Source: Sinomicrobium soli (lineage in GTDB: Bacteria > Bacteroidota > Bacteroidia > Flavobacteriales > Flavobacteriaceae). From it: DNA of 64,000 nt. Both the position numbers and the translations under genes were made by a program. The notes under the pieces were generated by a model. The model saw nothing but the letters and a program-made list of their open reading frames with translations. It did not search any database and had not been told where the DNA came from. The DNA lies in assembly GCF_003285545.1 (NCBI RefSeq), contig NZ_QLNV01000008.1:1-64000 (forward strand), read 5' to 3'. The first letter of the stretch is position 1. Every line of letters starts with the position of its first letter. Shown here one piece after another: positions 53,100 through 60,893 of this stretch.

Positions 53100-54550
53100 C
53101 CCTTTGTATTTCAATAGGTATTCTGACGGCAGGTTACTGGATTTACGGCAAGGTCCTGGAAAAGGTTTTCGGGGCAGACCCGGAACGGCCTACACCTGCA
53201 GTATATAAAGCAGACGGGGTAGACTTTGTAGAAATGCCCTTGTGGAAGATCTTCCTGATACAATTTCTCAATATTGCGGGGCTCGGCCCCATTTTCGGGG
53301 CAGTAGCCGGCGCCCTCTGGGGGCCGGTCGCCTTTTTATGGATCGTACTGGGCAGCCTTTTTGCCGGAGGGGTGCACGATTATTTCTGTGGCATGATGTC
53401 GGTGCGCCATAACGGGGAAAGCGTGTCGGAAGTTTCCGGGTATTACCTCGGAAACTGGATCAAACAGTTTATGCGTGGCTTTACCGTATTGTTGATGGTT
53501 ATAGTAGGTGCGGTTTTCCTGCTCGGGCCCGCAAAGATACTGGCCGGGATGACCGAAGGGACTATAGGCCTTTTCGGATGGACCATGATTATCCTGGTAT
53601 ACTATATCCTTTCTACGATCTTACCTATCGACAAGATTATCGGCAGGTTTTATCCTGTGTTCGGGTTTGCCCTGGTATTTATGTCTTTGGGGCTTTTTGC
53701 CGCTATGATACTGAAAGGGATGGATGTTCCCGAACTGGGCCTGTCCAGTTTTACGAACTCTCATTATAAACCGGACGATTTCCCCGTGTTCCCCATGCTT
53801 TTTGTCACTATTGCCTGTGGGGCCGTTTCCGGGTTTCACGCCACGCAATCGCCCATGATGGCAAGGTGTATAACCAATGAAAAACAGGGGAAGAAGGTCT
53901 TTTTCGGGGCCATGCTGACCGAGGGAGTGGTGGCCCTGATATGGGCAGCCATCAGTATGAGTTTTTTCGGGGGAGTAAAGGAACTGAATATGGAAATGCT
54001 TCAGAACGGAGACAATACCGCATTGGTCGTGAACCAGATCTCCAACGGTGCCCTGGGCGTTCTCGGAGGGCTACTGGCTGTCCTGGGAGTGGTGGCTGCT
54101 CCGATTACTTCGGGAGATACGTCATTCAGAAGCGCCAGGATCATTATTGCGGATGTGTTGAAAACAGATCAGAAATCCGTTAAGAACCGATTGCTGATCA
54201 GTATTCCCCTTTTCCTGGCCGGTTACCTGCTTACGCTCGTTAATTTCGGGGTGATATGGAGGTATTTTGCATGGACCAACCAGATGCTGGCCACTATAGT
54301 GCTGTGGACGGTTACCGTATATCTTATACGCCAGGGGAAGAACTACTGGATAGCCCTTGTTCCTTCGGTGTTCATGACTGCGGTGGTAACAGCCTATATT
54401 TTACTGGCCCCGGAAGGCTTTTCCCTCCCGGTAGACCTGTCGGTTACTTCAGGTATTATAACGGCCTTTGCCGTGATGGCAGTGGTACTATTCAGGGTAC
54501 AGGGAATCCGCAGGGAGAAATTCAAACCGGAAGAATACGTAAAACCTTGA
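53093..54550 (+). CDS. carbon starvation CstA-family transporter
   Basis: A 485-residue inner-membrane protein with about 13 membrane helices and the CstA hallmark sequences FLNIAGLGPIFGAVAGALWGP near residue 60, GGVHDYFCGMMSVRHNGES, PMMARCITNEKQGK and APITSGDTSFRSARIIIAD. CstA-family carriers import peptides or pyruvate in E. coli. Here the gene ends the glycan locus, so it may move an oxidised sugar or small acid product inward (inference). The DUF466 partner (YbdD) common in other CstA operons is absent. Its start overlaps the mini-ORF. Confidence 0.93.
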   Translation: MVTLCISIGILTAGYWIYGKVLEKVFGADPERPTPAVYKADGVDFVEMPLWKIFLIQFLNIAGLGPIFGAVAGALWGPVAFLWIVLGSLFAGGVHDYFCGMMSVRHNGESVSEVSGYYLGNWIKQFMRGFTVLLMVIVGAVFLLGPAKILAGMTEGTIGLFGWTMIILVYYILSTILPIDKIIGRFYPVFGFALVFMSLGLFAAMILKGMDVPELGLSSFTNSHYKPDDFPVFPMLFVTIACGAVSGFHATQSPMMARCITNEKQGKKVFFGAMLTEGVVALIWAAISMSFFGGVKELNMEMLQNGDNTALVVNQISNGALGVLGGLLAVLGVVAAPITSGDTSFRSARIIIADVLKTDQKSVKNRLLISIPLFLAGYLLTLVNFGVIWRYFAWTNQMLATIVLWTVTVYLIRQGKNYWIALVPSVFMTAVVTAYILLAPEGFSLPVDLSVTSGIITAFAVMAVVLFRVQGIRREKFKPEEYVKP

Positions 54551-54588
54551 GGCGTAAATATTGTTATGTAAAGTTCCCGTACCGTTTT

Positions 54589-54849
54589 TTATTTCTTGCC
54601 GTATTTTATCATCAGGTACATCATAAAACTATTCAATACCAGGGAAACCCCATTGGTTAAAATAACCGGAAAATCATTTTGAATGATGCCGTACAACACC
54701 CAAAGCGATAATCCGGTTATCAGGATAATGAACATCAGGGGGGATACATTATCCACTTTTTTTTGCTTCCAGGATTTTCTTATTTGCGGGATTACCGCAA
54801 TTGTCGTGCAAAACCCTGCCAGTAACCCCAGAATGACGATATAGTTCAA
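54589..54849 (-). CDS. SemiSWEET family sugar transporter
   Basis: This 86-residue protein has three membrane helices, the half-transporter form of SWEET. The PQ-loop motif is AVIPQIRKSWKQKKVDNVSPLMF (residues 19-41), followed by LSLWVLYGI and the late LTNGVSLVLNSFMMYL. SemiSWEETs dimerise to carry mono- or disaccharides down their gradient. The gene converges with the CstA-type gene, 38 bp apart, at the end of the glycan locus. It may exit or share sugars freed by the locus, or serve an unrelated neighbour. It is probably co-transcribed after the SDR gene. Confidence 0.88.
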   Translation of the reverse strand: MNYIVILGLLAGFCTTIAVIPQIRKSWKQKKVDNVSPLMFIILITGLSLWVLYGIIQNDFPVILTNGVSLVLNSFMMYLMIKYGKK

Positions 54850-54869
54850 GAGATTGCATTTTTATCCGG

Positions 54870-55718
54870 TCAGCTACCGATGATTTCCCCTCCGTTTATA
54901 TGAATGATCTGGCCCGTAATATAGCTGCTGTCCCCGCATCCCAGAAACACATAGGCAGGGGCCACTTCACCGGGTTGCCCCGGCCTGCCCAGGGGAGTGT
55001 TTTTCCCGAATGTTTCGACATGGTCCAGGGTAGCGGGGATCAGGGGGGTCCAGATGGGGCCCGGTGCCACTCCGTTGACCCGGATCTTTTTTTTCGCCAG
55101 CATTTTGGAAAGGGCACGGGTAAAACTCACTATCGCTCCCTTGGTACTGGCGTAGTCCAGCAGGTGATCGCTGCCCCGGTATGCCGTTACAGAAGTGGTG
55201 TTGATAATGGAAGCTCCTTCTTTCAGATGGGGAAGGGCTTCCCTGACTATGGAGAAACAGGGATAGATATTGGTTTCGAATGTTTCCTTCAATTGTTCGA
55301 AACTTATCTCCGCAACCTCATCCCTGGCGTGTTGTACGGCAGCGTTGTTGATCACAATATCAAGCCTGTCAAACTTTGATATACATTGGTCTACCACTTC
55401 CCGGCAGAAATGCTCTTCTGCCAGGTTTCCGGGAATGATCAGGCATTCCTGTCCTTCCTTTTCCACCATTTCCCTGGTGTCTTCCGCATCCTTGTCTTCT
55501 TCGAGATATACAATACAGACGCTGGCGCCTTCCCTGGCGTAGTGAACGGCAATACTTCTGCCTATTCCGCTATCTCCGCCGGTAATCAGGGCTACTTTGT
55601 GTTCCAGTTTTCCGCTTCCCCTGTATCCTTCCCTTATCACCTCAGGCCGGGGATGCATTTTGTGCTCCCTTCCGGGTTGCGACTGGCGCTGGGGCGGAAG
55701 TTTATGTGGCTTGTTCAT
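54870..55718 (-). CDS. SDR family oxidoreductase
   Basis: A 282-residue short-chain dehydrogenase. Residues 1-40 are a long charged leader seen in the YghA/YdaD stress-type subgroup (KPHKLPPQRQSQPG). The NAD(P) motif VALITGGDSGIGRSIA follows, then the INNAAVQHA loop. The catalytic Ser-Tyr-Lys are in NTTSVTAYRG and YASTKGAIV, and the VAPGPIWTPLIPA segment follows. The preferred substrate is unknown; YghA relatives reduce aldehydes under stress. Its stop is 20 bp upstream of the SemiSWEET start on the same strand. Confidence 0.92.
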   Translation of the reverse strand: MNKPHKLPPQRQSQPGREHKMHPRPEVIREGYRGSGKLEHKVALITGGDSGIGRSIAVHYAREGASVCIVYLEEDKDAEDTREMVEKEGQECLIIPGNLAEEHFCREVVDQCISKFDRLDIVINNAAVQHARDEVAEISFEQLKETFETNIYPCFSIVREALPHLKEGASIINTTSVTAYRGSDHLLDYASTKGAIVSFTRALSKMLAKKKIRVNGVAPGPIWTPLIPATLDHVETFGKNTPLGRPGQPGEVAPAYVFLGCGDSSYITGQIIHINGGEIIGS

Positions 55719-55936
55719 AAGACTGTTTTTTTGGGTTTTCTACTGTTATACACGCCCGGGTAAAACAGCAATGAAAGGTCGGTTTTATAAACGGGAAAAT
55801 GTACCTCGATTGATTATAAAATTGACCGGGAAGAGAATTGGCTGTAAAAAACGGTGATCGTATCAGAAGTTATTCGGATAGCGCTAAAAAGATATTTTTT
55901 ACCAGGCTACTTTAGCAGTACACAAAAACAGACATT

Positions 55937-56161
55937 ATGGAAAGGGAAGCCTTTTATTACCTGGACAGCGAAACCGGGTCTGACGGAAAACATCACGTAC
56001 ATGTTTTCAGCTGCAAGCTGAAGGAAAAACTTTTTCCCATAAAACTGGGATGGCACGAAAACGCCGGGAAAGCGCTTGAAAAAGCGGGGCGATACTATGC
56101 TCATGAAAAAGTCGGGCTCTGCAGGAAGTGCATAGAAGCCGGCAGTCCGGGAAAAGTATAA
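55937..56161 (+). CDS. small hypothetical protein
   Basis: A 74-residue soluble protein rich in Lys, His and Glu, with a C-terminal CRKC pair that might bind metal. I do not recognise a family. It has an ATG start and no clear Shine-Dalgarno. It is placed 26 bp before a gene with a strong one (AGGAGGG), so they may be co-transcribed. Confidence 0.5.
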   Translation: MEREAFYYLDSETGSDGKHHVHVFSCKLKEKLFPIKLGWHENAGKALEKAGRYYAHEKVGLCRKCIEAGSPGKV

Positions 56162-56187
56162 TACACATTTTAAAATATTAGGAGGGT

Positions 56188-56634
56188 ATGGAAACAGCAG
56201 AACTGATTTTAACGGGTATCGTCAGCACCAGTGTGATGACCTTATTCAGCTATGTTTATGCCAGATTGCGTTTTTCCGTATTCAAGGAACCGGAGCTTCT
56301 GAATATTCTGATAAGAAACTCCTCGAAGATACCTTTCACACCTGGGAGAAACAGTGCATTGGGCTGGGTGCTTCACTATACCATAGGGATGATCTTCGTA
56401 TGGATATTCGACCTCCTCCTGCAGGCAGGCCTGATCACCTTTTCGATGGCAATTTCTGTGGTGTACGGAATAAGTATCGGTGTCATCGGTGTGTTTGCCT
56501 GGTTACTGATGTTCGCTTTAAGTAATAATCCTCCCCGGATACGGTATGGGGAGTTTTTTGTTCATCTTTTGCTGGCCCATCTTTTATTTGCTGTATCCAT
56601 GGGACTTATTTACCTCGGGGACTACCTGGGATAG
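56188..56634 (+). CDS. small integral membrane protein, function unknown
   Basis: A 148-residue protein with four predicted membrane helices (about residues 5-25, 62-80, 85-107 and 122-144) and a cytoplasmic loop with FKEPELLNILIR. An unusually good Shine-Dalgarno AGGAGGG lies 6 bp before the ATG. I do not recognise a named family. It converges with the dodecin gene across a shared terminator. Confidence 0.65.
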   Translation: METAELILTGIVSTSVMTLFSYVYARLRFSVFKEPELLNILIRNSSKIPFTPGRNSALGWVLHYTIGMIFVWIFDLLLQAGLITFSMAISVVYGISIGVIGVFAWLLMFALSNNPPRIRYGEFFVHLLLAHLLFAVSMGLIYLGDYLG

Positions 56635-56727
56635 CTGTTTTCAGCGGTGTGAAAAAAATGCAGAAGTTACTCAAGGAGAGATTAAGGATTGAATTGAAAG
56701 AAACGGGAGGGAGGCTGTAATACGGGA

Positions 56728-56765
56728 AAAAGCAGGAAGAAATGAAAGACTCTCCTCCTGCTTTT
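56728..56765. terminator. bidirectional terminator between converging genes
   Basis: Arms AAAAGCAGGA (56728-56737) and TCCTGCTTTT (56756-56765) are perfectly complementary over 10 bp, with A and T tracts on both sides, between the stop codons of a plus-strand and a minus-strand gene. Confidence 0.85.
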
Positions 56766-56782
56766 ATTATACCTTCAGGGGA

Positions 56783-56992
56783 TTATGACCTGTTTTCCAC
56801 GCTGAAAGAGATTTTGGCATTTACACCATAGGAGGTGATCTTGTTATTCTCTACTTTAGCTTTCATTTCCTTGATGTAAACAGATTCGATATTCTGCACG
56901 CTTTTGGCAGCTTCCTTTAAGGCATTCTGGGTGGCATCGTCAAAACTTGTTTCGGAACTGGCGATGACTTCAATAACTTTTACGATCTTCAT
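56783..56992 (-). CDS. dodecin family flavin-binding protein
   Basis: A 69-residue dodecin: MKIVKVIEVIASSETSFDDATQNALKEAAKSVQNIESVYIKEMKAKVENNKITSYGVNAKISFSVE, read as one helix crossed by three strands. Such proteins form hollow dodecamers that store riboflavin or FMN. ATG 56992 gives the usual length; an upstream ATG would add 9 residues. It ends in a shared terminator. Confidence 0.9.
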   Translation of the reverse strand: MKIVKVIEVIASSETSFDDATQNALKEAAKSVQNIESVYIKEMKAKVENNKITSYGVNAKISFSVENRS

Positions 56993-57698
56993 AATATCTG
57001 ACTTATCTGGGTTAAACAATTATTTTTATCTTCTGAAAAAGCCGATCCTGCGATAATATGTTGCGGCTCCGTTCCAATAGGCAGACAGGATGCTGGAGCC
57101 GAAAATGGGGCCACACCCCGCCCAGGGTATCGGTGGTCATTAATATTTTCAGTGTTTTTTGTGCCGGTGCTGTTAATGATGTTGTGGGGGGCATATCAGT
57201 ATATTAAGGATTAAGACCTTGACAAAACCTTCGGGCCTGCTGACCAGGTCACGGCAGGCTTTTGCGGTTTCCGGCAGGGGTTTTTGTAGTTAACAGGTCA
57301 TCTGATTTCATCTGACGCCCGGAATCCGGATAAAAACCTTCTGCTAAACTATTGGAAGTTGCAGATGTAGATGAATGCTTTCGAACAAAAAATTGACTCA
57401 AACATATTTTGCGGAAAACATTATCTCTCCTTCTGGAAATACAGGAACACGGGAGGGGTGTACGGAATGAAACGCAAAAGGGGAACTTGTGGAAATAATG
57501 GATACGATCCCTGAAAAAAATAGCTCTTATAAATAAAAAGAAACAGATACCGGGAAAAGAAATATATCTTGATAACCGGCTTGTTTCGCAATGGTTGTAA
57601 TTTTTATTGGTGAGATGTTATTCGGGCAACAGCTCCATAACGATCACGGCAGCCAATGCGAAACAGAAAATCTATTAAATCATTAAAAATCAGGTAAG
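56993..57698. other. non-coding stretch
   Basis: About 700 bases hold no supported gene. A short minus-strand frame at 57012-57194 lacks protein-like features. A hairpin at 57235-57259 (GCCTGC/GCAGGC) is followed by four T. The word GTTATTCGGGCAAC at 57617 matches two other gaps in the window. The end probably contains the promoter of the Cys-rich gene. Confidence 0.4.
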
Positions 57699-58016
57699 AT
57701 GAGAAACAAGGAATTATTGTCCTCCCTTTCAAACTGCATAAATCACTGTAATTACTGTGCAGACGCCTGTCTGGAGGAGGAAAATGTAAAGAAGATGATC
57801 AATTGTATCAGGACCGACAGGATATGTGCTTCGATATGTACGGCTACGGCCGAAATTCTGGCAACGACATATCCGGCGGAAGCACTGGTTCAATATTGTA
57901 TGGAATGGTGTGAGCTGTGTGGAGAGGAATGTGCGCGCCACGGTCACGATCATTGCCAGGAATGTGCGCAGGCCTGTATGGAATGTGTCAGGGCATGCGA
58001 GCAGTACCTGGCTTAG
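57699..58016 (+). CDS. Cys-rich four-helix bundle copper-binding type protein
   Basis: A 105-residue protein with 17 cysteines spaced along helices, as in NCINHCNYCADACLEE, CIRTDRICASIC and CMEWCELCGEECARHGHDHCQECAQACMECVRACEQYL. This is the DUF326/Csp-like pattern, where Cys side chains line the inside of a four-helix bundle and hold many Cu(I) ions. No export signal is seen, so it is a cytosolic type. Role: copper storage or protection of Cu-sensitive proteins. It is followed by a strong inverted repeat and converges with the DoxX gene. Confidence 0.9.
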   Translation: MRNKELLSSLSNCINHCNYCADACLEEENVKKMINCIRTDRICASICTATAEILATTYPAEALVQYCMEWCELCGEECARHGHDHCQECAQACMECVRACEQYLA

Positions 58017-58075
58017 TATGCCTCGAATCTGTGTAAGCGGGAGTTAGAATCTCCCTGAATGCCAGGTAAAAACAG

Positions 58076-58127
58076 ATCGTTTGGATATCAGGTTGCCAAC
58101 GCATAGGCGATCTGATATCCAAACGAT
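58076..58127. repeat. 16-bp perfect inverted repeat between converging genes
   Basis: ATCGTTTGGATATCAG (58076-58091) and its exact complement CTGATATCCAAACGAT (58112-58127) enclose a 20-base loop that itself can pair TTGCC with GGCGA. A smaller hairpin GGGAG/CTCCC sits at 58039-58055. There is no T run, so a simple terminator role is doubtful. Confidence 0.7.
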
Positions 58128-58154
58128 TTAAATCAATGCAATAACCACAGGACC

Positions 58155-58535
58155 TTATGAAGACCTGTCTTTTTTAACATGCAGTTTATGGAAATAAACG
58201 TATGACACTATAAGAATAAGCAAAAAGATAAGAGGCATCACAACAATATTCACGGGGTCCCCGCTGCTACCGTGAGAGATGGCAGCAGTGATAAAAACAA
58301 TCCCGAAGCCTGCATATACCCATTCTTTGATATTCCGGGGAAGGGCGGGGATTAATAAAAGTACTGCTCCTATCATTTTGGCAATAGCCAGTTCTACCCT
58401 GAAGTAAGAAGGATAACCCAAATGAGTAAAAGCCTGAATCATATCCGGATTGGTTAAATACTGAAAAGCACTGAAAAGCATCATCAGGCTGATGATAGCT
58501 GTAGTAATCCAGAAAATAATTTTATTGGTTTTCAT
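58155..58535 (-). CDS. DoxX-like membrane protein
   Basis: A 126-residue protein with four predicted membrane helices (about residues 8-28, 50-65, 72-90 and 98-115), beginning with KIIFWITTAIISLMMLFSAFQYLTNP and followed by LGYPSYFRVELAIAKMIGAVLLLIPALP, the DoxX/DUF4870-like helical repeat pattern. DoxX relatives have been linked to quinone-linked electron transfer and redox stress. The HxlR regulator gene is divergent and 197 bp away, which is a common pairing and suggests joint control. Confidence 0.8.
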   Translation of the reverse strand: MKTNKIIFWITTAIISLMMLFSAFQYLTNPDMIQAFTHLGYPSYFRVELAIAKMIGAVLLLIPALPRNIKEWVYAGFGIVFITAAISHGSSGDPVNIVVMPLIFLLILIVSYVYFHKLHVKKDRSS

Positions 58536-58589
58536 AGTTTAGTTTATTTAGTTTACAGTTCTTAATTCTTATTGGATGACAGCTTCAAG

Positions 58590-58623
58590 CTTCCGACTCC
58601 GGGCTTCCAACCATTTCGTCGTT
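58590..58623 (+). repeat. 34-bp intergenic repeat, first copy
   Basis: It starts CTTCCGACTCCGGGCTTCC and resembles the copy at 61388-61421. It lies in the gap between the DoxX and HxlR genes, partly overlapping the inverted repeat at 58619. Confidence 0.6.
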
Positions 58624-58636
58624 CACAAACGAACGA
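58619..58636. promoter_or_regulatory. inverted repeat TCGTTC/GAACGA in the DoxX-HxlR gap
   Basis: TCGTTC and GAACGA are separated by six bases. The repeat lies between divergent genes and is a candidate operator for the HxlR protein. Confidence 0.4.
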
Positions 58637-58674
58637 TATTTTTGATTTTTATTATCGGTCAAAGTTATATATTT

Positions 58675-58691
58675 TTACTTTCGAAAAGTAA
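58675..58691. promoter_or_regulatory. palindrome TTACTTT-CGA-AAAGTAA in the DoxX-HxlR gap
   Basis: Seven-base arms with a three-base centre make a perfect inverted repeat about 40 bp from the HxlR start and near AT-rich promoter-like sequence. HxlR proteins bind such dyads as dimers, so autoregulation is likely. Confidence 0.5.
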
Positions 58692-58732
58692 GTAGTGAAT
58701 AAAAGGTAAGTGGTTACATTCAGGTTAGTGAT

Positions 58733-59083
58733 ATGAAATACAATTCAACACAGTGTAAAACAAGTTTAAATGCGTTAGAAGATGCTCTTTATGTGATAGG
58801 AGGAAAATGGAAACTGCGCATTATCATTGCATTAAGAGATGAAAAGTCAATGCGGTTTAATGAATTGCAACGCAAAATCGGGGGGATCTCTGCCAAAGTA
58901 CTTTCCAATGAATTAAAAAACCTGGAAGAAAATGATTTTGTAGAAAGAAAGGTCCATATAGGAGCGTCGGTAATCGTTGAATATCAATTGACGGATTATA
59001 GCGAAACCCTGGGTGACGTGTTAAAGGCCTTGGTGGAATGGGGAACCATGCACCGGGAGAAAATCGTATCTTCTATGACCTGA
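58733..59083 (+). CDS. HxlR family transcriptional regulator
   Basis: A 116-residue winged-helix regulator. It has the HxlR pattern of an early Cys (residue 8, in TQCKT), ALEDALYVIGGKWKLRIIIALRD, the recognition helix MRFNELQRKIGGISAKVLSNELKNLEENDFVER, then a wing and the C-terminal helix used for dimer contact. The Cys is a possible redox or aldehyde sensor, as in HypR/YodB-type members. It probably controls itself and the divergent DoxX gene through the two dyads between them. Confidence 0.93.
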   Translation: MKYNSTQCKTSLNALEDALYVIGGKWKLRIIIALRDEKSMRFNELQRKIGGISAKVLSNELKNLEENDFVERKVHIGASVIVEYQLTDYSETLGDVLKALVEWGTMHREKIVSSMT

Positions 59084-59087
59084 ACGA

Positions 59088-59357
59088 TTAATTTACCTTG
59101 TGTTCCAGGTATGTTTTTACCTCCCGGGGCATTTGGGTTCTGATATGTTCTATCTGTGCTTCGGGAATATACCTTTTCAGTGAGTTCAGGGTATCTGCAA
59201 TAATCTGTTCCGTGGGTTTTTTCCACGGAAACTGTCGTTCGCCGTATTGGTTTTGCAGCGATTTCACACACGATTTCATATCTTCCAGGGTGGTATAATT
59301 CAAGGGAGGATGTGCCGTATGTTTCCAGCCCTCTACATATATTCCCTTCAGAATCAT
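59088..59357 (-). pseudogene. truncated DUF2267 gene
   Basis: The minus-strand frame reads MILKGIYVEGWKH...HPPLNYTTLEDMKSCVKSL and ends in VKTYLEHKVN, 89 residues. DUF2267 proteins have LPMLVRGIYYEGW in mid-domain after an N-terminal helical repeat. Here the homology begins exactly at that phrase, and the first half is missing; the sequence upstream is the end of the AraC gene. A run of eight G (plus strand, about 59363-59371) lies at the junction. It is either a truncated relic or a short gene translated from ATG 59357. Confidence 0.55.
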
Positions 59358-59376
59358 GGGTAGGGGGGGGTAGTGA

Positions 59377-60423
59377 TTAGTTGGGACTTTTAATTGCTGC
59401 CGTTGCCCTGATCCTGTTTTGCTGGTAACATTTCGGAGAGCAATTGTATTTCTTTTTGAATATTTTTGAAAAATAACTACGGCTGGCAAAACCGATGCTG
59501 TATACTATTTCCGAAATATTCAGGTCTGTATTTGAGATCAGCCGTTCTGCTTTTTCCACCCTGACATTCCTGATAAAATCGGCTACCGTACGATGGTGCA
59601 TTTTCTTGAAACCTTCCTGCAATTTACAGGGAGGAAGCCCGCTCATGCTGCACAGGTACTCCACAGTATACTGTTTTTCCGGATTTTCCTGTATAAACTC
59701 CGAAAGTTTATGAATTTCCCTGCATTCCCTCTGGTTCAGGGTACCTATGGCATTTCTTCTTCGCCCTTCATCTTCTATGAACTGCTGGATCTGCAAGCTG
59801 ATAATAATGTTGACCAGTCCTTCAAATAATAAATGCCGGGAAAGATCGGTAATGGATATTTTCTTCAGACGCCGGGCATAATCGGCGATCATCAGGTTAT
59901 AGGACCCGAGATAGATGCCGGTTCGTTTCCTGTTTAAAAAAGAACAGAAAGCCTTTATGGCATTCAGGCTGATCTCTTTGGGTATCCTGCTGCGGAGCAG
60001 GTTAATATCGTATAGGCATATGATAAAGAAATCGTAGGAATGTTTTTCCCTGAAAAAGAATTCCAGCCTGTCCTGCGGATTGACGTGAAGGATTTCCGGT
60101 TGAAATTCATCCAGTAATTTCTCCTTGTTGCCCAGGCTCTCTATTCTATGAGATAATTGTCCCCCGGTACTGTAGGCAAACATAAAGGATCTTCGTGTTT
60201 CGGTGTATACCTTGTATACTGTATTCTGATTAAAGCGTATTTTGAAATGGGTAAAGACCAGTCCTTTTTTTATCCTGGATTCCCGGATCTTTATTTTTCC
60301 GGTCCTATTGTTAAAGGAAAGCGCCCTTTCATTTTTGGTTACCGAGATTTCCTTGTTCCCGTAACGGGCTAATTCCTGTAAGATTGTGGTTTGTTCCGAT
60401 GCAATTGACAGTAGGGTATTCAT
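59377..60423 (-). CDS. AraC family transcriptional regulator (full-length)
   Basis: This 348-residue protein has a C-terminal double HTH of the AraC/XylS type: YTVEYLCSMSGLPPCKLQEGFKKMHHRTVADFIRNVRVEKAERLISNTDLNISEIVYSIGFASRSYFSKIFKKKYNCSPK. The first 240 residues form an unassigned sensor with a beta-rich start and a helical stretch near 150-230. No membrane or receiver domain is present, so the signal is probably a soluble ligand. Target genes are unknown. The long empty gap upstream may hold its promoter. Its stop codon abuts the DUF2267 fragment. Confidence 0.88.
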   Translation of the reverse strand: MNTLLSIASEQTTILQELARYGNKEISVTKNERALSFNNRTGKIKIRESRIKKGLVFTHFKIRFNQNTVYKVYTETRRSFMFAYSTGGQLSHRIESLGNKEKLLDEFQPEILHVNPQDRLEFFFREKHSYDFFIICLYDINLLRSRIPKEISLNAIKAFCSFLNRKRTGIYLGSYNLMIADYARRLKKISITDLSRHLLFEGLVNIIISLQIQQFIEDEGRRRNAIGTLNQRECREIHKLSEFIQENPEKQYTVEYLCSMSGLPPCKLQEGFKKMHHRTVADFIRNVRVEKAERLISNTDLNISEIVYSIGFASRSYFSKIFKKKYNCSPKCYQQNRIRATAAIKSPN

Positions 60424-60893
60424 GACTAACGGGCAGTTTTACGATCGCTTACCTCAGATCTTATCCCGGGTCCCCGAATGTGGAATTTCCCGGATCGTCA
60501 GCAGTGCGACAGGGTTAAAAAATTATTTTAAACTTTAAGGCCGTATCAGGCCATCGTTATAAAACCCGGCTTTTGGTATGGGTGGGGAACCTGGGGAATT
60601 GACCTCCGGAAAGCCGGAATTTTTCAATGGTGAGAAAAGATCGGGTCCGGAATTCATAAGGGTAAGACAGCTTATGTGATAAAGTACTTCTGTCTTCCTT
60701 TTCGATCGTATTGTAAAGTAAAGGTAAGTTTCCGGATTAAGCGTTATATAATTATCTCTTTATATTACATAATCCCGTTATAAATAAATGTTAATGCGCT
60801 TATTAAGTGGTGCTTAATACGTTACGACACCTGTGTCAACATCTGCCGTACCCGGTGGCAGGGTGTTGCCGGGGTTTTCCTGTAGAAGCACAT
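60424..60893. other. non-coding stretch
   Basis: About 470 bases carry no supported gene. The middle (60700-60820) is very AT-rich and could hold promoters. No clear terminator or RNA was recognised. Confidence 0.35.

Noticed and set aside
57012-57194. short minus-strand frame
   Set aside because: Composition and lack of start signal or conserved pattern suggest chance.
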